Below are positions 1-12,041 of a DNA stretch of 64,000 nt, in pieces. The position numbers and the translations under genes are program-made. Position 1 is the first letter of the stretch. The number at the start of each line of letters is the position of its first letter. The stretch comes from Datnioides undecimradiatus (lineage: Eukaryota > Chordata > Actinopteri > Lobotiformes > Datnioididae), in assembly GCA_008933995.1 (NCBI GenBank), contig WARS01000063.1, forward strand, positions 374,001 through 438,000. The letters are read 5' to 3'. The notes beneath the pieces were generated by a model. That model worked only from the letters and a program-made list of their open reading frames with translations. It searched no databases and was not told where the DNA came from.

Positions 1-327
1 TTGCCTCTGTAGTTTGGTGCTTAACCATAAACTTAGTGAGGGGGGGTGAGAAGAATCATCAAAAAAGCAGAAATTTGCAATAAAAAATATAATAAAATAC
101 ATAAAATATGTGTTTTTGAAATGCAAAGAGGTGTAAAAGAGTAGTTGTGTGCAAAGGTTCATGAGGAACATAAACAATGTGCAGAGAAAATAAACTGATC
201 TCATGTATTCATGGACGTTCACGTTTGAGCCTGAGCCGTGTTGTTGTTTCTATCAGTGGACACTAGAGGGCGCCACTGCTGCATCAGCGTCAGCGTGAAC
301 ACCAGGATGAGCGCCACACAAGCACAC

Positions 328-511
328 CTTGATTTCTGGCGGCAGCGTGAGCCACCGGACCGCCGGCAGCCCGTCGAGGAAAAGGGTCCCTGAGACGTCG
401 GCGGGCGGGGCGGCGGGGCCGTCCCTCAGGCGGGACGGCTGGATGAGCTGCTGGAAGAACAGGCAGAAGAAGTGGTCCAACCTGGGCGCGTGGTCCGCCT
501 CGCAGAAGGCA
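328..511 (-). CDS. intu: intu coding exon 8 (last one inside the window)
   Basis: 184 bp encoding [20 protein letters not shown], a Pro/Ala-rich linker and [14 protein letters not shown], then a GTGTGC donor. No further intu exon was recognised in positions 1-327, so the gene continues beyond the left edge. Confidence 0.92.
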
Positions 512-3452
512 CTGCAGCGGGGACATCAGGGTCATGAGGACAGTAAAGACTCGCGTTAGCATCAAACATGGCGGCCTGGGAAGCTTAAAGCTCGCTCTCC
601 CAGCGGCGGCCACGGGAAAGCTGAGCCCGACCAACCTGTCCAAGGAGCCGTACATCACTTTTAGTGTCCGCACTACGTCTCCCACCACCGTCTGCAGGCA
701 CAGCAGCGGGACCCTGGGGGGGGATGGAAACACAGACCTGCTTATCAAACAGTTGGACTTGCAGCCGGGCGCCGGCGAGGAAAAACAGTTTGTGAGTTAT
801 CGTTTCGTCTACACCTGGGTGTTCCTCAAGAGGCAGCCCAGACCTGGATGATGAGGGATCGGCTTGATCTGGCTGCTAAGAATGAAAACTGTGGCCAAAG
901 TGACTCATCACAGGAGCCACGTGTCAGCGCCGTCGAGGCCTCCTACCTCTCAGCAGGAAGACCGACCACCAGCAGGTTGTTGCTCTCCTTCCAGTAGCCC
1001 ACGTGAACCAGGCGCTTCCCGAGCAGGAGAGAGGAGCTGAGGGGGGGAGAGGACAGAGACTGTCGGGCGGGTGACAGACGAGGGTGGGGTCAACACAAAT
1101 ACAAAGTAACGCACACTGTTGTTTTAAACTCAGCCGTGAACTGAGCCGATGTTCCGATGACGTGGCAGAAACATGAGGAATTTGGTGAAGTTACAACAAA
1201 AATAAGCTGCAGGGATCATTGAACCGCTCGCTGAGAGTTTGATTGTGTGTGTGTGGCATTAAAAAGATCCAGAAATAAGGACCTGAAATATAAAAAGTCT
1301 CATCAAAGGTCCATTAAATGCTTCTAGGCTGCAGCCCTGACCATAGGGACACTTATTAAAACTGGTTTCATCGTCCCTACGTTCATTTCTCAGCCGTACG
1401 CACAGGGCCGTGGCTCCTCCCGGGCCAACGGGGTTTTATTTTGATTGGTAAGAAAACGTCTCAGAGGCAAACGGAGGAAGGAGCGAGCACGGGTGGAGGA
1501 ATTTCTGAGAGGACCGCACGCGACACGCCCGCGTCCTCTTCCCCGAAACACTGAGTGAGAATGTGGTCTTGATTTTGAGAAGTTGCCCGTATCATCGGCG
1601 TATCTGTCTATTAAAAGGCGTTATATGAGCGCTGAGGAACAGGAGAGGCTGAGAGACGTCTGTACACTGAAGCACCGAGCCTGCGGAAACCTACACAAGC
1701 TGTCAGTCAATCATTAGGATGACAAAACATCAAATGTTTCAGTCGATCAATTCAAAATTTGCTGGTTTGTTTTGCAGAAAACTGCGTCACCTGATGATCC
1801 GCCCTCCGGTCACGTTCTCCAGCATGTCGCACAGGGTGAGGAAGATGCCCCTCACGCCCTTCAGCTGGCCGGACGCCTCAGACACCGGGTACTGGTACAG
1901 GATCTCCTCCTGCAGACACGAACACACCCGCAGCGTCATGAGAACGATCTCTGGTTAGCCTGACAGCAGAACAATGCCACATAAAAATGTAAACTATGTG
2001 TTGCTGGACGCTGCAGGCTCCGCTGAGCTGTGGACAACAGAGAGGAATGAAAAGACGAACCGCTGGGTGTTTACTCTGTCATCTCAACAATGTTGGTTTG
2101 GTTTGAGTTCCAGCCTCCAGGCCACTCTCACTTTGGAAATGCACGGCAGTATGTCACTTTAAAGATGGACGCTGATCAAATGTTCCAGAGGAAGGAGAAG
2201 CAGATTCAGGAATTCAAGTGAAGCTCAGGGGAAATGCTCTGCACACACGTGTTCGAACGGCACGAGAAGCACAAGAAAGGCCTTCAAACAGACCAGGAAG
2301 CAGAGACGAGAGCGTGCCCCGGGCAGATTCAGTGTGCCGTCTGGGATATTTGTATTCATCCTGGCGTGCTGGCAACAGGGCGGATAAGAGTTGAGCCTGT
2401 GAGAGGATCCGAGGGGGTGAAAACCTTGAATGAACGGGCTCCGGTGGAACGCTGCAGTTACATCTTGTACCAAACGCCCGTCGCGCAGTTAAATCACAAA
2501 AATACCACCAGCGGACCTCTCCAGCTGCTGCTACCCTGCAATCACAGGACGACAGAATCAAAGTCAGACTTTGGCGGCTTCTCGCACGCCACTGTCATTT
2601 AGTCGGAGAGAGCCAGCTGCACGCGGCCCCAGACAAGCCGTGCTCTCCATTTCCACTGCCGCTGCACATATCTGGCCTGCAGATACACAGACAGGAAGCG
2701 AAGGAGCATGGAGCACGACCATAAAGACAACATCAACCTGCCAACAGTCGTCCACGGGGGAAAATGTGATTACAGTGCAGCAGACGACGGTCAGCAAATG
2801 GGCAGTTTGCCTCTCCGAGCGGCAGGACGCACACTTTGGGATTAGCACTTCCCTACAAGACGAGTGCGTCCTGACAGCACCCTGTGCACGAGCCCGGTTA
2901 GAACAGCTGTCTGTAGATCGCTCTACTGCAGCATGTGTGGATTCACCCCGGAGAGACTGGAGTTCACAGCATTAGCATGACAGATGACTTATTGACAGGA
3001 GCTGCGGTCGAGGCAGAGCGCCTCAGCTTCCCCCCTCTGTGTTCTGTTAGCAGCGCCCGCAGGCGTTGGACGGCGTCCAGAGCAGTAGTTTTCTCTGAGA
3101 GTCTGTCTGAGCGAGAAGCCTTTCCACTCCTGGACCTGGGATTTCCTAAAAGCAGCTCATCATTCTTATCAGAGCGCAGCATCGTACCGCAGCCTGATCA
3201 AGGCTTTAAACGCGTGCACTACATCAGTCCAGTCAGGGCAGTTACAGTCAGAGCGCCTTTGAAGGTTCATGAGCCAAGAGATGCAAAAATGTGCAGCGAC
3301 GGAGACGTGGACAGTTTTCAGTCATGCTACCTTTCACGCCGTCCACGTTCAACCTGGTCTCTCTCCTTCCAACCATCACACCAGACATGAGTTGCTGTAC
3401 ACGACGTCGTCTGGTCAGTGAAGCACAAAACCACACGTCCCTGGGTGGGCTC

Positions 3453-3503
<51 letters not shown>

Positions 3504-3756
3504 AGAGACTGCTCGTGCTGCTAGGAGATGTGTCCAAGAGCTTAAAACCACACCCACTGGGCTCGAACGTGACCTTGAGCTCTGATTGGTTTTACATCTA
3601 GCCCACTGCTCCCAGACACATTAAGGTCTGCGCCTGTTGGTGACACCTGTAGGGACCCCAGCCAGACCTCAGAGGTCTGTCGACTACGGTGCATCAGTGG
3701 AAAAACAACGGCACCTGGCTGCTGCGGCACAAAACCACACGTCCCTGGGTGGGCTC

Positions 3757-3807
<51 letters not shown>

Positions 3808-4156
3808 AGAGACCACAGCAGCTGGACGCCTACCGAAAGGTGAGGCCTTCGACTCCAGGGCCGACCCACCAGCCCGTGCTAAGGGCTTTCCGAGCACATG
3901 CTGGATAATATGACGGATGGTCGACCCGTGGTGCAGATGGTCGAATGTGGCTGACCATACCAAGGAGTTAGGGAGTCAAACACACACAGAGGAGGAGGTT
4001 CAAGATACCAGAAGATAAACAGAAGACGCCACAGTCAGGAGGCCAGGGACGCTCTGCCGATAATGCAGCAGGTTACTTCTGCAACACTGCACCCATGTGA
4101 CTCCAGATGTCACCTGGTCGCTGCGGCACAAAAGCTAACCGTCCCTGGGTGGGCTC

Positions 4157-4207
<51 letters not shown>

Positions 4208-4429
4208 AGAGACACTGCTGTTTTGAGCTTGAGGGGGTGTGACTTCAAACCACAAACCCCACCCACCTGCATTTGCAATTTAACTTCAGCCGTGAGGAAC
4301 TGAAGCTGGTGCGTAAAGCAGCTTTAACGTCATGCACACAGCTGCTGGTTCCCCTGACCCCCGCACTGATCAGGAAAACCAGGTCACTCATTTACCAAAC
4401 CAGAAAAGCCTGCGTCCCTGGGTGGGCTC

Positions 4430-4480
<51 letters not shown>

Positions 4481-7400
4481 AGAGACTAAGCTGCTGGAGT
4501 TTCAAGGAGCTGTGGCCTCTACCTTCAGCCTACTTTCAAAGGCTACTGCGGAATAAGTTAATCACAGCATTTTTAAACTTGCACATTAGCAACTGACCTC
4601 CTCCTGTGTCGACGCCGAGTCCAGTTTGAGCGAGAGGTACATGACGATATGTGGGATGTGTCCAATCGACATCTGGAGCTCAGTCGTGTCCTCCCCCCAC
4701 AGCAGGCGCACCAGCTGGCTGACCGGCGGGGACGCCTTGGTCTTACGGACAGACGAGGTGTCGCTGGCACCGCCGCCGTCCACCAGAGCCACCGTCTCCA
4801 GGGTCAGCCTCACCTGGAGGAGAGGAATAAGGTGAAGACTGAATACTGGGAAAAGACGGAAGATCTGAAACGTTATTCTGGATCAACCGCCCGAGAGCTC
4901 CCCTTCGTTTTAAACATACGCTTCATTATTACACTTGGCTGTGTCTGCGTTAGGAAAACAGAGGTGAGCATGTGTGTCCTGCCTCCTAAAGATCAAGCAT
5001 GAGACATGAGAAGGGGACAGACAGTCAGAGAGAAAGCGACGCCAGCATCCAGACCTCACCGCAGCATAACAAACAGAAAGGATCTGTGTGTGTGTGTGTT
5101 TGTGTGTTTGTCTGACTAAATTAAAACCAGACCTCTGCAACCCAAAGAAACAGTGGCAACACAACACATGGCCTATCTTCTCTCGTTCGTGCATTTTTTA
5201 TTTTTTTTTTTGTTGAAACTTTCCACACCGCAGCGCTCTGTTCTGCAGCGCCATTCATAGAAAGTCAGTGGAAACAGAAACGGAGCTGCATGGAAAACCC
5301 GTCAAGCACGCACATGGAAACACGCACAGTCACGACGCAGGGAAAGACGAGAAACGGCAACTCTGCGGCGTGTCTGCTAAAGCGATCCATCAGAGGTGCG
5401 TTTGGGTCTTGTTTGCTATGTGGGATTATCTCTAGCAGAGTCTGTGTGTGGGTTAGGACCTCATAAATCTGGATAAGCTGCATCATAAATGCCCAAAGTG
5501 TAGTTTTACAAAGCTGCAAATAAAGATGGAAATGCTGTCTGACGAGGAGGGCTGCAGTTCACGTCCCCAGAGTCGCAGGAGGTTGCAGGAGGTCGCAGGA
5601 GGTGCACATTACAGACACGTTCACACAGCGCGTCGGCTCCGGGCCGGAACCTGTCAGCGCAGGGGAGGCCGACTGTGGAGCTCAACTGATGGTAACTCGG
5701 GAAAATCAGAACCAGAGAGCGGCCGGATCCTCAAGGTATATGAGCTTACAGGTGTGTGAGGTTCTGCAGGAGCGAGGCTGTGAGGAGGAACACGGCACAG
5801 CTTTCCCCGACTGAGGCGTTCAGTGAGGACGCAGCGAGGCGGCTGAACACGGGAGGCTCTGCCGGGACCTGACCTCAAACCGCCAGGGACCCTGCAGATC
5901 CACTTATAAGCTGTAACCACTCAACCGGACACGCCCCGGCTGCATTTCGGCGTTTGAGCGTGACAGAAAATGTGAAATATGAGATTTATTGAACGCTCGC
6001 GTTGTTTCAGATACACAGGGGAGGCGAGGGAGGTGCTCGTCTGCAGCTGACCTCTGAAGTCTGTTTCGCGCGCTCAGATAACGCGTGGGTCGTAGTGAAA
6101 AAGATCCGTTAGTGCCAACCAAATATTTTTAAAGAAAGAAAAAAAAAGAGATCGTATTTCTCAAAAATGTTCAGACTGTATTTTTCTAATCCAGCGATCG
6201 CTCCCACAGCTCTGCCGGTACTGACCACAGGCCACCCGCCTCTGCAGCAGGCGCCTGCATCTGGGCCGCCGGCCATCTGAGCCAGCTTCAGGGGTATTAT
6301 TAGGGAAGATCCGAGTGACGGAGGAACACTGTGTGAGCTACCTTTGATTTGGGAGCTCTGGCCGGATCACTGAGCCCTGAAAGTGAGAGGCAGAGGTGGA
6401 TTTAGGGCTGCTGCACCGTCTTTGGGATCCCCGAGGGGCTGACAGGAGTAGCTTGGCTCAGGCTGAGGTGAGGGCCAACGGCAGAAAACTTTCAAACCCC
6501 GAGTTTGACAGAAATGAAAGAGTCCGAGTGGGCTAACTGCAGCACTTTCTCTCATCATAAATAATAAGGATGTGGTTAGACTGGAGAGCGCTCTCAGTAG
6601 GATTCCAGTCTGCTGATGTCAGTCATTTAGCACAAACTCAGAGATGGAGGCGCACGCACATGAAAGAGTAACTGAGGGGTGAGCGGAGGGCACGGCGGGC
6701 CGACTTTAATGCTAATACTTGTTCCAAACGTAATAAGCACCGTCGACATTCCATCTAGGGGGGCTGGCACACAGCGAGGCCGTGCTGCAGCACACACACG
6801 AGCGCTCTCGCACACAGAAACAATCATCCTGTCAGCGATGCAACTCTATTTCCAGTTTTCAGAGAGTCATCGCGGTGCCTGGGGAGCCTCGTGTTTTTCC
6901 AAAAGCCCTCCCCCCTCCGGCTCTTTCCCTACGATGTAATTTAGTTTCCGACTACATCTTCTAATCAGCTGAGCTTTCGATCCCACAACAGCTTCCTGTG
7001 GCACCGAAAAAAGAGTCGCGCCGCGGCCCCGTCTGCCCGTCGCGCTGCCATCAGTCTGTCATTTGCAAATTCCTGCTTTTTGATGGTCCGCCTTCTGGTG
7101 AAAATGCACGACCGAGGCACAGACGACAGATTTTTTAGCGACCGATCAAAGCATCGTTTCTGCGTAATTGAGGGTTTTCTAACGTTGAAGCGGCGCTGCC
7201 TCCTGCTTTCTACTCGCAGTTCAGCAGCCGAGGAGAACCAGTGCACTTCAGAGTAATTCAACGCCTGTGTTTACTGTCTAAGTTTGTGTTTGAGACAAGA
7301 CCCTAAATGCCACCGTGCAGACGTGGAAGCCTAATCCTATATGGAAAAGGACGTTTTAATGTATGGCAGCAGAGATCATGACAAACGGTTCGCCACGGAG

Positions 7401-10400
7401 GAAACCGCAGAGCCGTGAGCGCACACGTCGCTGCCGAGCACACACACTGACCTGCGTCGGGCCCGGGATGCAGGACAGAACCCGCTCGATGTTTTCCGAG
7501 GTCACGTCCACGTCGTCCACCGCTACAAGCGCGTCACCTGAGCGGAGCACGCAGGAAAGAAACGTTAAAAAAAAAAAAAAAAAAAAGAGTTTTACAAATA
7601 AAAATGTGCAATTTCACATAAAAGTCAAGTTTGCCAAAACACTTTAGGACTGAGAAAGAGTCTTAAAACCACAAAACAAGAGAGGGATCCGAGAAATATG
7701 ATTGTCTCACTGCTCTTGTGAGCTGTCCACAATAAAAGATCAAGAGTGACGCCAACAATCGAGGCATAAAAACATAAAAACAAAGGTTCTTTCATGTTTT
7801 GTGCAGTTCAGCCGCGCTCGATTGCAAAACAACAGTAAATCCATCAAAACCTGGCTGATCCTGACCAGACCCAGCACCGCGCCTTATTTCCTGCACAGCG
7901 TTGACCCGTTTATCAAATATTGACTTGGCTCATGTGGTCATTGAGAAAACCACTTAGAATAACTGGGCTACTTGGGTCTGACCCTGCGAACTGGGGCGAG
8001 TAAAGAGTTTCACCTGCTCGTGTGCGGAGAGGCTCGCCGCCGCCTCAGTAACAGAGCTATTCCAGGTATTTAACCGCTCTAATTGTTTGAGCATGTAGCC
8101 GTGCTGCATAAAAGCCTCTCTAAACAGTAACTCATGTGGACGGTCATTCTGCGGTGAAGCACAGCCGGCGTTCCTCCGTCTGCTAGTAAAAGGCCGTCCG
8201 ATCATTAGCCCAGATAGCGGAGCGTCAGAGGGGCCCGGGAGCAGCGCTGAAGCCTTCGCCGCGCCTGAATATAGAGTTGGCCACGAGAAGCAGCTATTAA
8301 AGGTCCTCCGCAGAGTTTTAACAAGAACTTTGTGGTTTTACAACGCTGAAAACTGAAACTATGATCATGATTTGTATTTGCTTTGTAGTCGTTACTATGG
8401 TTTCCATGGGCACTGGGCAACATGATGCAGGAATGAAGTAAAGGAGAAGTCGCTCCTGCAGCTTTCAGCATAAAAACAAAGCCATCAGGTAACTTGAGAT
8501 GCGTAGCTCCCGTCTTCTGTTACGTTACGCTGCTTATTTAGGCTGCGGGCACGTTTTCAGGAACAAACCTGTGTGTTACTGCGACTGTGTTGTAATAATC
8601 ACAGACTTTGGCAGAACATCTGTGTGGTGTGGAAACGAATGAGTCACTGCTGCTGCGTGACGCTGCAGGCGACTGCGACTGAGATCATAGCCGCTGCATA
8701 GCTCAGTCTGCCCCGTCCTGATGGGTCGCCTGGCTCCTTCTGAGGACGGAGAGCGTCTGATGCAAGAGGTCGATCGTTAAACAGCGTTTCCAAACAAATG
8801 AAATGCTTCTCTGAAGCTTCTCAGACGCTTCGCTCTGCTACTGACGTCTTCACCCAGACAGGAACCTGCTAGCAGCTCTTGACATCTCCTGAACAGTAGA
8901 GGAGAGAGAAGCTTTTGCTCCTGCTCCTTCGTGAGGGGCCGGGCCTCTTCAGCAACTCGTCCACACTGTTGTATCTAGTATTAGTGGCCTTTTCATAAAT
9001 GTATAGAAAACACTGCAATGGTGTTTAAATAAATAAAACCTGACTTGTAAAATGAAATTATAACGTTTTGTGCTTTGGAAGACTGGATGACTGCTGGTCT
9101 TACCGATCAGGATCTGGCCGCACTTGATGGCCGGGCTGTTGGGTATTAATCCGTGAACAGTCAGTCTCTCTTCCCGTCTGACCACTGCAGGGTCTCCGTG
9201 AACTCTGCTCCAGGAGGGGCGGTGCACCACCCCCAGCAGCGCTTCCAGCAGGCCTCCGCCGTCAGACAGAGGTGTCGATGAACCTCCCAGACGTTTGGGG
9301 TTGAGGTAGACGCACACTTCCTTCAGCTGCTGCTGCTGAACCGTCACCCCCTGCCGCTGACCCGGCTGGTTCTTCAGGATGGACGCTGGGGGTGATGACG
9401 TGGTCGAGCTGTCTTTGCCGCCATCTTTCCCTCCTCCCCGGCGCTGAGATGGCCGGCGTTTCCTCCTCAGGATCCTGGCTAGTCTCTTCAGAGTGGGCTC
9501 ACCTTTGGCCCGTGAGCTGCATCGCTGCTTCTTGTTTTGCTCAGTGATGATCTCCGCCTCCTTTTCGCTGAAGCGAACGTGATTAGTGGACACACCTTGG
9601 TTGGCGGCGGCTTGGGCCAACGCGGCCTCCTCCTCGCCCTCGCTCAGCTCCAGGTAGAAGAGCTCGCCGTTCTTCTGGATGTCATCCAGCCATTCTGGTT
9701 CCAGGTCACTGAGAGGAAACACACAGAGCACTGAAAGACACCTGATGTCCAAGCGATATGAAACTCAGAAGAGGGTACGCGTCTGACATTAATCGACACG
9801 ATGACACACAACTAGATATCAACTGAGATTTGGGTCATCATGATGCTGCGACGGAGCTCGTGTGTTGTCTTATTCTGCTCTGTGCCGGACGCTAAGAGGC
9901 ACATTTTCATGTATTCTGATGTTTTTCAGGCTGAAACACACAATAAATGTCCGTTTCCGTTGTAAATGCACTTTGCACATGCGTACAGAACAACGAACTA
10001 GCTGAGAAGCTACTTTAAAAGCTACTTTATGTACAAAACACAATCACACGTCAGGCCGAACGGACGGGAACATAGACTGTACGGTTATTTCTTCTGGTTT
10101 CTGTCCTTTTAAACCTGCTTTGAAGAGCCTGTGGTGGGCAGCTGCGAGGCGATATCCATAAATTTACGTGAAAGATGGCGAGAAGCATGCAATTATTTAT
10201 GAAGGGTTACCTCCCAAACTGAAAACACTCCCCGAGGCTATGAAAAGCACAAGGGAGGAGAGAGGGATGCTGCGGATGGAGGGACACTCCCTCTTTGGCC
10301 GCCGCCAGGACTTATATCCACAAAACAGCTAATTTTAGATCACATGTGCACAGCTGATATAAAAAGTCTACACACCCTTATGATATACATCTCTATTAAC

Positions 10401-11328
10401 TTTGCACATCTAGACCTTGGACCAAAGGTTCCTTCACATTTCATGCACATTTCACCTCCCTCCTGTTTTTCTTGATTATCTAGTTTCATAACTCTACACA
10501 TCTTTTAAAACTAAGGCAGAAAAGCGCAGTTTCCCACATGATCCGTGGTAACTGAATGCATCTTCTGTCATACTTCAGACAGGTCTGGATGTTCGATTTC
10601 CACTGCTAGGACAGTGGCCACCTGGCACCTTCCAGACATTCCTGTGATATCTCCAGTGTTGCTGTTGGCCTTTTGATGGCCTCCCTAAAAACCCCCCCCC
10701 CCGTCCTCTCGTCAGCTTTGGAGGCTCGTCCTGATCTTTCCTACATGTCTGTGGTGCAACATTTCAACAATCAGACCTCACGGTTTGTTTGCTGACTCTC
10801 TGCAGCGTGGCTTTCCCAGCAGGGTGCAACCCCAAACCTTCAAACAAGTCCTCCGGCAGCAGCTGACTTCAATGGTTTACATCAAAATCACGTTCACTGG
10901 TGGCAGCTGTTTATCTACAGGCCTGGTTTGAAATGCGACTGGTTAACTGTGAGCACACCCGAACATTAAAGGACGTTCACTGTTTCACATCCGCTCTGGA
11001 TGTATGAGAGCAGCCATGCGCCACCGTGTCAACTGTCTGAGGGTCAAGTTACAGCGTCTCCTCCTCACACTGATAACTCCACTGTTAGCTTGTTCAGCCG
11101 GGGCCACCTCATACAGACTTAACCAGGTCACATTGTTAACTGCGATATCAAAAGGGTTGTTTGTTTGTTTGTTTGTCTCAGCAGCAGATCTTACTCAGAG
11201 TAGTCGGAGCTGTAGTAACTCGAGGCGGATTCAGAGTCGCTGTCACGGTTGTGTTTGGCGCCATCTTCTTCCGTTTGAGCGCCACGGGCTGCGTTTTCGG
11301 TAAACCGTCCGCTGCCCGCCAAGGACAT
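328..11328 (-). CDS. intu: intu, inturned planar cell polarity protein (5' part, eight coding exons; gene continues past left edge)
   Basis: Inturned is a CPLANE-complex protein acting at the ciliary base in basal-body docking, intraflagellar transport loading and planar polarity. Coding exons in transcript order: 11195-11328, 9104-9708, 7452-7537, 4598-4813, 1791-1909, 947-1036, 636-713, 328-511. All have AG/GT borders and phases join without a break to give 504 codons. Recognised landmarks, matched from memory of vertebrate INTU, are the acidic start ending DDLEPEW, the [16 protein letters not shown] block, the basic [10 protein letters not shown] stretch, the PDZ-like [20 protein letters not shown] followed by LSCIPGP, the LVRLLWGE block, [35 protein letters not shown] and [19 protein letters not shown]. 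The family is about 940 residues, so the C-terminal half lies left of position 1. An X-box at 11470-11484 fits regulation by RFX ciliary factors. The host intron 1910-4597 carries tRNA genes. Identification is firm; exon ends are by inspection. Confidence 0.94.
636..713 (-). CDS. intu: intu coding exon 7
   Basis: 78 bp after a C-rich tract and AG. Encodes [17 protein letters not shown] then KVMYGSLD, as in the family, ending at a GTTGGT donor. Confidence 0.91.
947..1036 (-). CDS. intu: intu coding exon 6
   Basis: 90 bp encoding [18 protein letters not shown] and [10 protein letters not shown], preceded by a CTCAG acceptor and followed by GTAGGA. Phase joins both neighbours. Confidence 0.92.
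1791..1909 (-). CDS. intu: intu coding exon 5
   Basis: 119 bp after a CTGCAG acceptor. Encodes [13 protein letters not shown] then [19 protein letters not shown], a strongly conserved INTU segment (longin-like region). The donor is GTGACG. Confidence 0.92.
3436..3509 (-). tRNA. trnN-GUU: tRNA-Asn (anticodon GTT), copy 1
   Basis: 74-bp tRNA read on the minus strand: it begins GTCTCTGTGGCGCAATCGG (A box in the D arm), has anticodon loop CTGTTAA (GTT at 3473-3475) and a GGTTCGAACCC T arm (B box). The acceptor stem closes GTCTCTG with CAGGGAC, with one wobble pair. There is no intron. TTTT follows within about 10 bp, a Pol III terminator. It lies in an intu intron, same strand. Confidence 0.97.
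3544..3567 (-). pseudogene. tRNA-Asn fragment (T-arm remnant)
   Basis: Plus-strand AAAACCACACCCACTGGG-CTCGAAC repeats the downstream flank and T arm of the neighbouring tRNA-Asn genes but then diverges. It looks like a 5'-lacking remnant from duplication of the unit. Short, so tentative. Confidence 0.4.
3740..3813 (-). tRNA. trnN-GUU: tRNA-Asn (anticodon GTT), copy 2
   Basis: Identical over the 74 bp to copy 1, with the same A box, GTT anticodon loop, B box and downstream TTTT. The roughly 20 bp of downstream flank, GCGGCACAAAA on the plus strand, resembles copy 3, which suggests local segmental duplication. Confidence 0.97.
4140..4213 (-). tRNA. trnN-GUU: tRNA-Asn (anticodon GTT), copy 3
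   Basis: Identical 74-bp tRNA-Asn on the minus strand. It shares the CTGCGGCACAAAA flank with copy 2, and TTTT lies just past the 3' end. Confidence 0.97.
4413..4486 (-). tRNA. trnN-GUU: tRNA-Asn (anticodon GTT), copy 4
   Basis: Fourth identical 74-bp copy, nearest to intu exon 4. Its flanks differ from copies 1-3 but TTTT still follows the 3' end. Confidence 0.97.
4598..4813 (-). CDS. intu: intu coding exon 4
   Basis: 216 bp, in phase at both ends. It encodes VRLTLETV, a Ser/Thr-rich linker, [10 protein letters not shown] and [15 protein letters not shown], matching the post-PDZ region of vertebrate INTU. Confidence 0.92.
4814..7451 (-). other. intu intron 3
   Basis: Between intu exons 3 and 4. 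It holds a short GT-rich microsatellite (about 5086-5110) and otherwise nothing I recognise. Confidence 0.6.
7452..7537 (-). CDS. intu: intu coding exon 3 (PDZ-like domain)
   Basis: 86 bp encoding the second half of the PDZ-like fold ([12 protein letters not shown], then [13 protein letters not shown]). It opens after CTCAG and closes on CAG with a GTCAGT donor, phase 0. Confidence 0.92.
7538..9103 (-). other. intu intron 2
   Basis: Contains a run of about 20 A near 7567-7586. No further gene is recognised. Confidence 0.6.
9104..9708 (-). CDS. intu: intu coding exon 2
   Basis: 605 bp, the largest exon here. It starts in DDLEPEW after a CTCAG acceptor and ends inside the PDZ-like domain (GQILIG) at a GTAAGA donor. 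It carries the acidic [11 protein letters not shown]-type block, a basic RRKRR segment and a Gln/Ser-rich linker. Confidence 0.93.
9709..11194 (-). other. intu intron 1
   Basis: AT-rich intron with no recognised exon or repeat family. Confidence 0.6.
11195..11328 (-). CDS. intu: intu coding exon 1
   Basis: ATG at 11326-11328; encodes 44 residues plus two bases, beginning MSLAGSGRF and ending SSYYSSDYS, followed by a GTAAGA donor. Joining to the next exon gives SDDLEPEW, the conserved start of the INTU family. Confidence 0.88.
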
Positions 11329-11469
11329 CTTCTTATTCGACGTTTTATCTCCCGGTAAAAAGCGTTAACTTTTCAGAAAAACCCGACCGCGGCACTCTAT
11401 CGCCATGTTGTAAACGCTGTAAGCGGCCACGTGACGCGGAGGCGCCCGCTCTGATTGGCGGACGGCGAG

Positions 11470-11484
11470 GTTGCCCCTGACAAC
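11470..11484. promoter_or_regulatory. RFX X-box in the intu promoter
   Basis: The sequence GTTGCC-CCT-GACAAC is an imperfect inverted repeat fitting the X-box bound by RFX factors, which drive ciliary genes. It lies about 140 bp upstream of the intu ATG. An inverted CCAAT (GATTGG) is at about 11453-11458 and a CACGTG E-box just nearer the gene. Confidence 0.6.
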
Positions 11485-12041
11485 GCAGAAGCTTTCCGAG
11501 CCGAGCGTTGTTCGCTCTGTGGCACGGGCCAAGTAGCACGAGGCTCTCATCCCCGTTAAATAATGCAGCAACGACACAGACAGACCTGCTCATATTATAT
11601 CTACAGGAAAATCTCACTTAATGTAACTTTATAGGAATAAACAAGGTTGTTTAGGGCATGTTATTAAAAGTCAACATTATAAAAACATCTATAAATCAAA
11701 ATATACACGTCACGAGGGGTTTAATGTTTGAGAGACGCGCTCATGTCGCTCCTGAATGCCACTATAACTTAACAGAAATACAGAATAATGTTGGGAGGGA
11801 GGATGCAATGACGTTCGCTTGTCTAAGTTTGCAGAAATTCACATATTCACAGTTGTATTTTGCTGCCGCCCCCACGCCCTCCTCTCTCCACCTCCCTGCA
11901 GACTTGCACGAGGTTTTTAAATCCTCTCCGGCATTCAGAAAAAACCTCCTCCGCACAAACAAAAGCGCACAATCATACGGTTTTGAGAAAAACAGATTCA
12001 GATTACTGCGATACGCATGCACAGTGCAGATTTTAACTGAC

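Larger units (their letters stand above)
1910..4597 (-). other. intu intron 4 (hosts the tRNA-Asn cluster)
   Basis: Apart from the four tRNA genes and one tRNA fragment between 3436 and 4486, I see no conserved coding signal here. The open frames between 1,950 and 3,430 lack family similarity, splice context and codon consistency. Confidence 0.6.

Noticed and set aside
9537-9734. 65-codon plus-strand open frame opposite intu exon 2
   Set aside because: Antisense shadow of a well-supported coding exon.
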